From Pseudomonas karstica (GTDB taxonomy: Bacteria > Pseudomonadota > Gammaproteobacteria > Pseudomonadales > Pseudomonadaceae), in assembly GCF_009707515.1 (NCBI RefSeq), contig NZ_WLYI01000003.1, forward strand, positions 186,001 to 250,000: a stretch of DNA of 64,000 nucleotides, given 5' to 3'. Position numbers and translations under genes: made by a program. This document shows, in pieces, positions 33,090 through 41,743 of this stretch; positions within the stretch are counted from its first letter, which is position 1, and each line of letters begins with the position of its first letter. Under the pieces are notes generated by a model. That model was not told the DNA's origin, did not search any database, and was given only the letters and a program-made list of their open reading frames with translations.

Positions 33090-34756
33090 GTGGCCTGCCG
33101 GCCGTTTCCGAGCGCGCGATCATCCTCGCCCCCCTGGGACGAGACAGCACCCTGGCACTGCAGATGCTCAACGAAGCAGGTTTCAGTGGTGCGATTGCCA
33201 GCCACCTGCCCATGCTCTGCGACGAGCTGGGGCAAGGTGCCGGCCTGCTGATCATTGCTGCCGAAGCGTTACGCGGGGTTGACTTGGAACGGCTGCTCGA
33301 CTATTTGCAGCAACAGCCTGCCTGGTCTGACCTGCCGATCGTGTTATTGACCCATCACGGTGGCAGCGAACAAAACGCCTCTTCGCACTTGAGTGCGCTG
33401 TTGGGCAACATCACCTTGCTGGAGCGTCCCTTTCACCCAATCACTCTGATCAGCCTGGTGACCACTGCCCTGCGCGGGCGACGCCGGCAATACGAGGCCC
33501 GTGATCGGCTGATTGACCTGAGCCAAAGCGAATTACGCCTGCAGCGTACCCTGGAAACCCTCGAACAGCAGGTCGAAGAACGCACCGCACAGTTGCGCAA
33601 CAACGAAGAAGCTTTGCGGCAATCCCAAAAAATGGAAGCCGTGGGTCAATTGACCGGCGGCATCGCCCATGACTTCAACAACATGCTTACCGGTATTATC
33701 GGCAGCCTGGAACTGTTGAGGCGGCGCCTGGCCCGGGGCCGTCTCGAAGACCTCGATAGCCTGATTGACCTGGGTGTCACCTCGGCCAACCGCGCTGCCG
33801 GCCTGACCCACCGCCTGCTGGCCTTTTCCCGTCGCCAGTCTTTGGACTCCAAGCCTGTACAGATCAACGATCTGGTGAACGCCATGAACGAGTTGCTGCA
33901 GCGCAGCCTCAACGAAAGCATTGTATTGGATGTACAGCTTGGCGGGCAGTTATGGATTGCCGAAGCCGACCCCAACCAATTGGAAAGCGCCCTGCTCAAC
34001 CTGGCACTGAATGCCCGGGATGCCATGCCCGATGGTGGTCGTCTCGTGGTCGAGACCCGCAATCGTCACTTGGAGAGCGTCTTCACTGCGGCCTACGGCA
34101 CCCTCCCTCCGGGTGACTACGTGGAGTTGAGCGTCAGCGATACCGGCTACGGCATGCCTGAAAACGTAATCAGCCGAGTCTTCGACCCGTTTTTTACCAC
34201 CAAGCCCATCGGCCAGGGCACCGGACTCGGGTTATCGATGATCTATGGCTTTGCCCGCCAATCCGGTGGTCACGTGACCATTCACAGTGAAGAAGGCACA
34301 GGCACCACCGTCAGCCTGTTCTTGCCACGCTATATCGGCGAGGTGATTGCAGACATGCCTCTGAGCCCGGCTTTGTTGCCTGACGCCAATGTGGGTGAAA
34401 CCGTACTGATCGTAGAAGATGACCCGGCAGTGCGGGTGCTGGTGAGCCAGGTATTGAGTGAGTTGGGTTACGCGTTTGTCGAAGCCGGTGACGCCGACAG
34501 TGCGTTGCCGGTTATCCAGTCCGCCCAGCGTATTGACCTGCTGATCAGCGATGTGGGGTTGCCGGGGATGAACGGCCGGCAACTGGCGGAAATGGGACGC
34601 CAGATACGGCCGGACTTGAAGGTATTGTTTATCACCGGGTATGCCGAGCATGCAGCAGTGCGCGGTGGCTTTCTGGATCAGGGGATGCAGTTGATCACCA
34701 AGCCTTTCACTTTCGAACTGCTGACCGCCAAGGTAAGGGAGATGATCAAGCACTGA
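33086..34756 (+). CDS. Hybrid histidine kinase with N-terminal pseudo-receiver
   Basis: This 556-residue soluble kinase has an N-terminal domain (about 5-125) that resembles a receiver but lacks the phosphorylatable aspartate. A coiled coil (about 140-180), HisKA with H195 (GGIAHDFNN), a HATPase domain (about 310-430, with SDTGYGMP and GTGLGLSM) and a C-terminal receiver with D489 (LLISDVGLPG) follow. It starts with GTG overlapping the KaiC-like stop, downstream of AAGGAAGAGG. The KaiC-kinase pairing suggests the ATPase feeds this kinase, in a loose parallel to KaiC-SasA. Confidence 0.9.
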   Translation: MSGLPAVSERAIILAPLGRDSTLALQMLNEAGFSGAIASHLPMLCDELGQGAGLLIIAAEALRGVDLERLLDYLQQQPAWSDLPIVLLTHHGGSEQNASSHLSALLGNITLLERPFHPITLISLVTTALRGRRRQYEARDRLIDLSQSELRLQRTLETLEQQVEERTAQLRNNEEALRQSQKMEAVGQLTGGIAHDFNNMLTGIIGSLELLRRRLARGRLEDLDSLIDLGVTSANRAAGLTHRLLAFSRRQSLDSKPVQINDLVNAMNELLQRSLNESIVLDVQLGGQLWIAEADPNQLESALLNLALNARDAMPDGGRLVVETRNRHLESVFTAAYGTLPPGDYVELSVSDTGYGMPENVISRVFDPFFTTKPIGQGTGLGLSMIYGFARQSGGHVTIHSEEGTGTTVSLFLPRYIGEVIADMPLSPALLPDANVGETVLIVEDDPAVRVLVSQVLSELGYAFVEAGDADSALPVIQSAQRIDLLISDVGLPGMNGRQLAEMGRQIRPDLKVLFITGYAEHAAVRGGFLDQGMQLITKPFTFELLTAKVREMIKH

Positions 34757-34886
34757 AGACAATTATTACCTACAGTTACCCAGAGGGAACCGTCAGGGTT
34801 ACTTCAGCACCGTAACGCAACCACGTGTAGCTCAGACGCAAGGATGCCTCTGAGTCGCAAACAAATGGACGGTGCGAAAAATACGT

Positions 34887-35264
34887 TCAAGCCAACAACC
34901 GCTGGATATGCTCCTGAAGTGTATCCAGATCAAACGGTTTTGCCAGGATCGGCGCATTGCGGGTGACCGGACTGTCGCAGTCAAGAATCTCCTGCGGATA
35001 ACCACTGATAAAGATGACTTTCAGCTCCGGTCGCAACTTGAGCGCCGGTTCGGCAATCTGTACGCCGGAAATGCCACCAGGCAAACGATAGTCGGTGATC
35101 ATCAAGTCCAGATGCGGCTTGGTGGCAAGCACCTCGAACGCCTGTTCACCGTCCTCGGCCTTTAACACCCGATATCCCAAGCCCGATAAGTATTCTCCCA
35201 GGACAAACAGAATCGAGGGGTCATCTTCGACGATCAGTACAACGTCTTGTGCATCTTCACTCAT
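34887..35264 (-). CDS. Single-domain response regulator
   Basis: This 125-residue CheY-like receiver has the acidic pair in VEDDPS, the phosphoacceptor D58 (LMITDYRLPG) and the conserved lysine in LAKPFD. There is no output domain. The ATG at 35264 follows AAAGG by seven bases; the open frame to 35285 adds seven residues. It faces the KaiC-kinase pair tail to tail and follows the receiver-kinase gene on the minus strand, so it may be a phosphate shuttle in this island. Confidence 0.9.
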   Translation of the reverse strand: MSEDAQDVVLIVEDDPSILFVLGEYLSGLGYRVLKAEDGEQAFEVLATKPHLDLMITDYRLPGGISGVQIAEPALKLRPELKVIFISGYPQEILDCDSPVTRNAPILAKPFDLDTLQEHIQRLLA

Positions 35265-35342
35265 GAGAAACCTTTGTCCGGTCAATTGCTGCAGATACGA
35301 CCATTAGGCCACGCAGAGGTTGCGTCGGATCGGTCCTGGATT

Positions 35343-36536
35343 TCAAACTCCGCCCTCCAGGGGCAGGCACACGCGAAACAATGCGCCCTCGCCGATCCGA
35401 CTCTCGACTTCAATCGTGCCGCCGTGAGCCGCGACGATCTGCTCCGAGATAAACAAACCCAGGCCCAGGCCCGCCACCGCATGGTTGGCGGATACTCGCT
35501 CGAACTGCTGGAAAATCCGCTTCTGATTGTCTTCGCTGATGCCGATTCCATGGTCTCGCACGTCAATCCGGGCTTCGCCATGCTCGGCGTACACCCGTAC
35601 GTCCACCGGGCTCTTGGCTCCGTAGCGCAAGGCATTGGTCAACAAGTTGGACACTACCTGCTCAATGCGAAACTCGTCCCAGTTGCCTTCCACAGGCGCT
35701 GGTGCATCCAACCGGAGCGAAGACCCGGCCGCCGCCACTTGCGGAGCAAAGTTTTCCAACAGGTTGCACACCAGTTGCGCCAGATCGAAATACCCTGGGC
35801 GAATGGACAACTTACCAGTGCGGATCCGCGACACGTCGAGCATGTCTTCGATCAAGCGGATCAGGCTCTGAATCTGCCGCTCGTCACGGTCGACCATGGC
35901 GTGCATCTTGTCCAGGGTAAAGGCCGCCGCGTTGTCCCGGGCCAAGTGCATCTTGCGCAACTGGGTTTCCAGGATCAACCCGTTGAGAGGCGTGCGCACC
36001 TCATGGGCGACGATCGACATGAAGTCATCGCGCATGCGTACCGCCTGCTCCAGTTCCGCCTGGGTCGCTTGCAGGCGATTGAGCAGCATTTCCTGCTCAC
36101 GGCGGCTCTGCTCCAGGGCTTCGACCTGCAGCTTCATGGCCTTGCTCTGGCGATACAGGTCGACGAAAACATTGACCTTGCTCTTGACCGCATGAATGTC
36201 CAACGGCTTGTGCAGGAAATCCACCGCGCCGCTCTCGTAGCCTTTGAAGGCATAGTTGAGTTCACGGCCAGCCGCACTGACAAACACGATGGGGATGTTC
36301 TTGGTCTTTTCGGTGCCGCGCATCAGTTCGGCCAGTTCGAAACCGTTCATGCCGGGCATCTGCACATCGAGAATCGCCATGGCGAACTCGTGTTCCAGCA
36401 ACAGTGACAACGCCTCGTCGGCGTTCAGGGCCTTGTAGACCTGGCGGTCTTCGCGCTTGATCAACGCTTCAAGGGCCAACAGGTTTTCCGGCAGGTCATC
36501 CACGATCAGCAGCTTGGCCTGGCGAGTACTTAACAT
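35343..36536 (-). CDS. Receiver-histidine kinase fusion protein
   Basis: This 397-residue protein has an N-terminal receiver (D57, MAILDVQMPG), a coiled coil (about 125-170), HisKA with H178 (IVAHEVRTP) and a HATPase domain (about 285-395, NLLTNALRYG, DHGIGIS, GLGLGLFIS). A receiver ahead of a kinase suggests that phosphorylation of D57 gates the kinase. Its ATG overlaps the CheB stop by seven bases, so it is co-translated with CheR and CheB. No membrane segment is seen. Confidence 0.9.
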   Translation of the reverse strand: MLSTRQAKLLIVDDLPENLLALEALIKREDRQVYKALNADEALSLLLEHEFAMAILDVQMPGMNGFELAELMRGTEKTKNIPIVFVSAAGRELNYAFKGYESGAVDFLHKPLDIHAVKSKVNVFVDLYRQSKAMKLQVEALEQSRREQEMLLNRLQATQAELEQAVRMRDDFMSIVAHEVRTPLNGLILETQLRKMHLARDNAAAFTLDKMHAMVDRDERQIQSLIRLIEDMLDVSRIRTGKLSIRPGYFDLAQLVCNLLENFAPQVAAAGSSLRLDAPAPVEGNWDEFRIEQVVSNLLTNALRYGAKSPVDVRVYAEHGEARIDVRDHGIGISEDNQKRIFQQFERVSANHAVAGLGLGLFISEQIVAAHGGTIEVESRIGEGALFRVCLPLEGGV

Positions 36537-37135
36537 GGGGAAGGCTCCAGGGAAGCCAGCAAACCGCTAATGCGGTTCAAGGTAAGAATATGATCGGGTG
36601 TATGCAGCGCCAGAGCCGCCAGAGGCATTACGGCAACCCGTGCCTCTTCCGGGTCCTGAACCACCGTTGTGCCACCACGTAGCTTGACGTGGGCCAGCCC
36701 TTGGGCGCCGTCCCGATTGGCCCCGGTCAGCAGGATCGCCAGCAAACCCGGGCCATAGGTATCAGCGGCTGACTCAAACAGGTAATCGATGGCAGGCCGG
36801 GAATGATGTACGCGTTCTTCCTGGCTCAATGATAGGCTGCGGTCGTGCTCCACCGACAGGTGGTAGCCGGGGCTGGCGAAATACAGAGTCGCAGCGCCGA
36901 TCACTTCCTTGTCCCGGGCCTCCACCACCGTCATCGAGACCCGTCGGGCAAAGACCTCGGCCAAGTGGCTGCTGCGCTCATCCGGCAAGTGCAGCACGAC
37001 AATGATCGGCAATTGGAACCCTTGGGGCAAAGCACCAAAAATACTCAGTAATGCCTCGACTCCACCGGCGGATGCTCCGACGACAATGGCTTTGATGCCC
37101 GCTACGGATACCGGGCTGGCAGCAGCTTTATTCAT
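36530..37135 (-). CDS. CheB-type methylesterase domain protein
   Basis: This 201-residue protein consists only of the CheB catalytic domain. The triad residues are S22 (GASAGG), H49 (VLHLPDERSS) and D142 (LTGANRDGAQG). The receiver that normally controls CheB is missing. The ATG at 37135 overlaps the CheR stop (ATGA); the open frame to 37243 merely reads back into cheR. It lies between CheR and a receiver-kinase, far from a chemotaxis operon with CheA and CheW. Its target may be something other than the classical flagellar receptors. Confidence 0.9.
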   Translation of the reverse strand: MNKAAASPVSVAGIKAIVVGASAGGVEALLSIFGALPQGFQLPIIVVLHLPDERSSHLAEVFARRVSMTVVEARDKEVIGAATLYFASPGYHLSVEHDRSLSLSQEERVHHSRPAIDYLFESAADTYGPGLLAILLTGANRDGAQGLAHVKLRGGTTVVQDPEEARVAVMPLAALALHTPDHILTLNRISGLLASLEPSPC

Positions 37136-37947
37136 GATTTTCGGTAGATCCGCTCTTGCTTGACCAAGGGTTCGAATTGCTTGCTGTAAGCGGAAAAGTC
37201 CAGGGTTTCCTTTCTGCCCAACACCAGGAAGCCACGATGACAAAGCGATTCATGGAACAGTCCAAAGGCTCTGTTCTGCAAATTTTTATTGAAATAAATC
37301 AGCACATTACGGCACGAAATCAATTGAGTCTCTGAAAATACACTATCGGTTGCCAAGCTATGATCGGCAAAGGTCACATTTTCCCGCAGGGTCTTGTCGA
37401 AAATCGCGTAATCGTAAGCCGCCGTGTAATAGTCGGCAAACGAACGTTGCCCACCCGCCTGCTGGTAGTTGTGGGTATAGGCCCGGACATTTTCCAGGGA
37501 AAAGATCCCCTGCTTGGCCTTTTCCAGAGAGCTTGGGTTGATGTCGGTGGCGTAAATGATAGTGCGCTCCAGCAACCCCTCTTCGCGCAGCAGGATGGCC
37601 ATGGAATACACCTCCTCGCCCGTGCTGCACCCGGCGATCCAGATCTTGATCGACGGATAGGTCTTGAGCAGCGGCACCACCTCCTGACGGATCGCCAGGA
37701 AGTGCGAGGGGTCGCGGAACATCTCGCTGACGGGAATAGTCAGGAACTGCAGCAATTGCATGAACGCCGTGGAGTCGTGCAGCACCCGCTCCTGCAGCGC
37801 CGAAATGGTCGCGCAATCGAATTGACGCAAGGCATGGGCCACGCGGCGTTTGACCGAGGCGCCCGAGTAGTCGCGAAAGTCATAGCTGTACTTGAGGTAG
37901 ATCGCCTCAATCAGCAAGCGCAGTTCAATATCAGTACTTCGGTCCAC
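37132..37947 (-). CDS. CheR-type methyltransferase
   Basis: This 271-residue SAM-dependent glutamate methyltransferase has the N-terminal helical domain (FRDYSGASVKRRV, TIPVSEMFRD) and the SAM-binding segment IWIAGCSTGEEVYS. LISCRNVLIYFN is the family C-terminal motif. It overlaps CheB by four bases and follows the large hybrid kinase by 15 bases, so the minus-strand genes 41463-34887 look like one operon. Free CheR and CheB modules next to hybrid kinases are known in stress-signalling loci. Confidence 0.91.
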   Translation of the reverse strand: MDRSTDIELRLLIEAIYLKYSYDFRDYSGASVKRRVAHALRQFDCATISALQERVLHDSTAFMQLLQFLTIPVSEMFRDPSHFLAIRQEVVPLLKTYPSIKIWIAGCSTGEEVYSMAILLREEGLLERTIIYATDINPSSLEKAKQGIFSLENVRAYTHNYQQAGGQRSFADYYTAAYDYAIFDKTLRENVTFADHSLATDSVFSETQLISCRNVLIYFNKNLQNRAFGLFHESLCHRGFLVLGRKETLDFSAYSKQFEPLVKQERIYRKS

Positions 37948-37962
37948 TTGGCATACTTCCAG

Positions 37963-40900
37963 TTAAATGCGCTCGATCTTCGGCAACCACACGCGGATCA
38001 ACGAGAACAGTCGATCCAGGTCAATGGGCTTGGCCAGGTAATCGTTGGAGCCCGCCGCGAGGCAACGCTCCTGGTCGTCTTTCATGGCCTTGGCCGTCAC
38101 CGCGATGATCGGCAACTTGCGCCAGCGCGGGTCCTGGCGGATCAAGGCGGTGGCCTCATAGCCGTCCATTTCTGGCATCATCACGTCCATCAGCACCAGG
38201 TCGATGTCAGCAACTTCATTGAGTTTCTCGATTGCTTCACGTCCGTTACGGCCAATGACCACAATCGCCCCCTTGTGCTCCAGGGCGCTGGTGAGGGCGA
38301 AGATGTTGCGTACATCGTCGTCCACCAATAGCACCTTGCGGCCTTCGAAGACCTTGTCGCGGCTGCGGGCGGTCCTGAGCATCTTCTGGCGCTCATGGGA
38401 CAACTGGGATTCGACTTTGTGCAAAAAGAGCGTCACTTCGTCAAGCAACCGTTCAGGTGAACGGGCACCCTTGATGATGATCGAGCGTGAATACTTACGC
38501 AGTTCCGCTTCTTCATCCCGGGTCAGGTTACGCCCGGTATAGACGATTACTGGCGGGAACGAGCAGATGTCCTCGGTAGCCATGCGCTTGAGTAGCTCGT
38601 TGCCGAGCATGTCCGGCAGCTTGAGGTCGATGATCATGCAGTCATAGACAGTGCTGCGCAGCAAATCCAACGCCTCCTGGGCGAAGCCTACCGCCGTGAT
38701 CTCGATATCATCGTCGCCGATCAGGCGGGCAATGCTGTCGCGTTGCAGGTCATCGTCTTCTACCAACAGGATGCGTTTGACCTTTTGCGTCAGTTTGGCT
38801 TCCAGGCGGGCAAATACGTCCTTGAGTTCTTCGCGGGTGGTGGGCTTGACCGCATAACCGATGGCGCCCATGTGCATGGCAGCTTCGACGCGGTCTTCCA
38901 CAGAGATCACATGCACCGGGATATGCCGGGTGCCGGCGTGTTCCTTGAGGCGCTGCAGCACAGTCAACCCGGAATGATCCGGCAGGCGCATGTCCAGCAG
39001 GATTGCGTCGGGCAGGTAGTGTTCGGCCAGGTTGTAGCCCTCGTCCGCGCCGTGGGCCACCAGGCAGTGATAACCCAGCTCGTGGGCCAGGTCAAAGAGG
39101 ATACGGGCAAAGTTCGGCTCGTCTTCCACCACCAGGATGCAGCGGGTGGTGAACGGGGCTTTCTCGCGGTCGTCGGCAAACCGTGGGATCAGCGTTTCGT
39201 CGGCCACCGGCAGCGGCGACACCTTGACCGGGGCCAAGGGCTGCGATGCTGCGGCCACCACCCGGGGTTGCTCGATGGCTGGAGCGTCTTGTGCCCGCTC
39301 GACGTACTGCTCCGGCAATACCAGGGTAAAGATACTGCCCTGCCCGGGTTCGCTGGTGACGCTGATATAGCCTCCCAACAGCTCGGCCAGATCCCGGGAG
39401 ATCGACAGCCCCAGACCGGTGCCGCCGTAACGGCGATTGGTGGTGCCGTCGGCCTGGCGGAACGCCTCGAAGATGCTTTCCTGCTGGTCCGGCGCAATGC
39501 CGATCCCCGAATCGCGCACGGAAAAGGCAATACCCTCCTCCGGCTGACGGGAGATGGTCAGGCTGACCTGGCCCTTCTCGGTAAACTTGAGTGCATTGGA
39601 CAGCAGGTTCTTGAGGATCTGCTCCAGGCGTTGGCGGTCGGTAAACAGCATCGGTGGTGCACCTTCCTGTATCTCGACCTGGAACCCCAGCTTGCGGTCC
39701 GTCGCCAGCGGCTCGAACATCCCGCGCAAGCCATCCGCCAGGCGCGCCACACGGGTGTTTTCCGGACGCATGTCGAGCTTGCCGGCCTCGACCTTGGCAA
39801 TGTCCAGGATGTCGTTGATCAGGTTGAGCAAGTCGTTACCCGCCGAGTAGATCGACTCGGCAAACTTGACCTGTTCGGCGCTGAGGTTGTCTTGAGGGTT
39901 TTCGGCCAGCAGCTTGGCCAGGATCAACGAACTGTTAAGAGGCGTTCGCAACTCATGGGACATGTTGGCGAGGAACTCGGACTTGTATTTGCTGGAGCGC
40001 TGCAATTCGTCGGCGCGATCCTCCAGTTCGACTTGCACGCGGCTGAGCTCAATGTTCTTGTGGTCCATGGCGTCGCGTTGGTCGGCCAGGATCTGGGTCT
40101 GTTCGGCCAGTTGCTCGTTGGTTTGCTCAAGCTCGGCCTGCTGGGTTTCCAGGTACGCCTGGGACTCATTGAGGATGCGTGACTGCTCTTCAAGCTCCTC
40201 GTTGGCGGTTTTGAGTTCTTCCTGCTGCACTTGCAGCTCTTCGTTAAGCTGCTGGGTTTCGGCCAGCACCTCCTGCAGGCGTTGGCGGTAGCGCGCCGCT
40301 TCGATGGACGTGCCGATATTACCGGCGATCAACTCCAGCAACTCGACGTCTCGCTCCTCCAGCGGGCGTAAAAAGCCCAGTTCGAGCACCCCGTTGACTC
40401 GATCATCATCACGGGTGGGCACCACCAGCACACTGCGCGGCACCCCGTTGCCCAGGCCGGAACTGACCTTGAAGTAGTCCACGGGCACATCATCCAGGCG
40501 AATCAACCGTTGCTGCCGGGCAGACTGGCCGACAATGCCTTCGTCGCTGTAGATCGACTGTGCCTGTTGTTCCTGCTCACGGGAGAAGCCGTAGGCGGCC
40601 ACGCGCTTGAGGCCACCGTGTTCTTCACGTACATACAGCGCAGCCACCACCGAGCCCATGTATTGGCCTAAGAACTGCAAGATGTTGCGCCCCAACAGGT
40701 TCAATGTCAGTTGGCCAAGTACCTGTTCGGCCAACTGAGTCTGACCATTACGTAGCCAGGCTTGTTGTTCCAGGCGCTTGCCAGTCTTCATTTGTGAAGC
40801 GAGATTTGTATTGTAACTTGTTGAAAGTAATAGAAAATTTTTCCTGCCTATATAAGCTAGAAAACCACTTAAGCCAAGAACAAACAACAGATAGAGAGTG

Positions 40901-41463
40901 ACACTCAAGACCGTGGTGCGGGTGACGTCTTCATTGCGGGCAATGCGAAACTGTTGCTCCATCACCACCGCCTGGTCGTACTCCTTACGGATTTCGTCGG
41001 TCAGACGCTTACCGCGCCCAGCCTGTATGGCAGCCCGGTAATCACCGTTCTGGCGACGCATATCGATCATTTCCTGGGCGTAGCTATTCCACTCGTTCTG
41101 CAAAGACTCCAGGCGCTTGAGGCGCTCGACCTGTTCCGGGTTGTCGGACACCAGTTCCTGTACCCCGCGCAGGTCGGAAATGATCCGCGGCTTGGCCACT
41201 TCGTACGGGTCAAGGAAATGCTCGTCGCCCGTGATCAGGAAGCCGCGCATGCCGGTTTCCAGGTCAGTGGACAGTTTTGATGTTTCGTTAAGGTTGCTGA
41301 TTACCCGTTCGGTGTGTTCAACCCACTTGATCACCGATAACAAATAGGTGATCAAGCACACGAAAAACACCGCGCTGAGTACGCCGACACCCAAGGGCAA
41401 CGCCACATTACGGCTCAGTAGTTTGCGGAAACTGTTTTCATCAATTGATGAAGCGGGAGTCAT
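37963..41463 (-). CDS. Large hybrid histidine kinase: CHASE3-GAF-HisKA-HATPase-three receivers
   Basis: This 1166-residue membrane kinase has helices at about 21-43 and 183-205 flanking a CHASE3 sensor (about 47-178, TGMRGFLITGDEHFLDPY...). A GAF domain (about 240-385), a long coiled coil rich in Glu/Gln (about 395-490), HisKA with H503 (MSHELRTPLN) and a HATPase (about 610-730) follow. Three receivers have D824 (ILLDMRLPD), D946 (MIIDLKLPD) and D1093 (VLMDVMMPE). No histidine phosphotransfer domain is present. AAGG sits seven bases before the ATG at 41463. A locally AT-rich patch encodes the second helix and the following linker (40795-40890). It heads the CheR/CheB/receiver-kinase operon. 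Confidence 0.92.
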   Translation of the reverse strand: MTPASSIDENSFRKLLSRNVALPLGVGVLSAVFFVCLITYLLSVIKWVEHTERVISNLNETSKLSTDLETGMRGFLITGDEHFLDPYEVAKPRIISDLRGVQELVSDNPEQVERLKRLESLQNEWNSYAQEMIDMRRQNGDYRAAIQAGRGKRLTDEIRKEYDQAVVMEQQFRIARNEDVTRTTVLSVTLYLLFVLGLSGFLAYIGRKNFLLLSTSYNTNLASQMKTGKRLEQQAWLRNGQTQLAEQVLGQLTLNLLGRNILQFLGQYMGSVVAALYVREEHGGLKRVAAYGFSREQEQQAQSIYSDEGIVGQSARQQRLIRLDDVPVDYFKVSSGLGNGVPRSVLVVPTRDDDRVNGVLELGFLRPLEERDVELLELIAGNIGTSIEAARYRQRLQEVLAETQQLNEELQVQQEELKTANEELEEQSRILNESQAYLETQQAELEQTNEQLAEQTQILADQRDAMDHKNIELSRVQVELEDRADELQRSSKYKSEFLANMSHELRTPLNSSLILAKLLAENPQDNLSAEQVKFAESIYSAGNDLLNLINDILDIAKVEAGKLDMRPENTRVARLADGLRGMFEPLATDRKLGFQVEIQEGAPPMLFTDRQRLEQILKNLLSNALKFTEKGQVSLTISRQPEEGIAFSVRDSGIGIAPDQQESIFEAFRQADGTTNRRYGGTGLGLSISRDLAELLGGYISVTSEPGQGSIFTLVLPEQYVERAQDAPAIEQPRVVAAASQPLAPVKVSPLPVADETLIPRFADDREKAPFTTRCILVVEDEPNFARILFDLAHELGYHCLVAHGADEGYNLAEHYLPDAILLDMRLPDHSGLTVLQRLKEHAGTRHIPVHVISVEDRVEAAMHMGAIGYAVKPTTREELKDVFARLEAKLTQKVKRILLVEDDDLQRDSIARLIGDDDIEITAVGFAQEALDLLRSTVYDCMIIDLKLPDMLGNELLKRMATEDICSFPPVIVYTGRNLTRDEEAELRKYSRSIIIKGARSPERLLDEVTLFLHKVESQLSHERQKMLRTARSRDKVFEGRKVLLVDDDVRNIFALTSALEHKGAIVVIGRNGREAIEKLNEVADIDLVLMDVMMPEMDGYEATALIRQDPRWRKLPIIAVTAKAMKDDQERCLAAGSNDYLAKPIDLDRLFSLIRVWLPKIERI

Positions 41464-41743
41464 GGGCGTGCCTTGGCCAGGTGCGGGAAAACGAGGAGTT
41501 TGCCGCAAAAACGCAGTTGAGAGCTACGTTTTGCAAAGTCTATGAAGGCAAGGTGCTCAGAAAATGCTTGCGCAACACTCTGTGAGCGGCCTGCATCTAT
41601 ACCGTCACTTACATAGTTGCTGACATATAACCGCCTACCTACAGGAACGGATTTTTCTGTTTTGAGCACTCAGTACGGCGCCTTGGAAACACGGAAGATT
41701 CTTTTGGAAGGCGTCTTTTTTCGTCTCGTGCAGGTGAACCGAA

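Noticed and set aside
38743..40182. A 479-codon open frame opposite the large hybrid kinase
   Set aside because: It is antisense to conserved receiver and kinase domains, with no recognisable motif or ribosome site.
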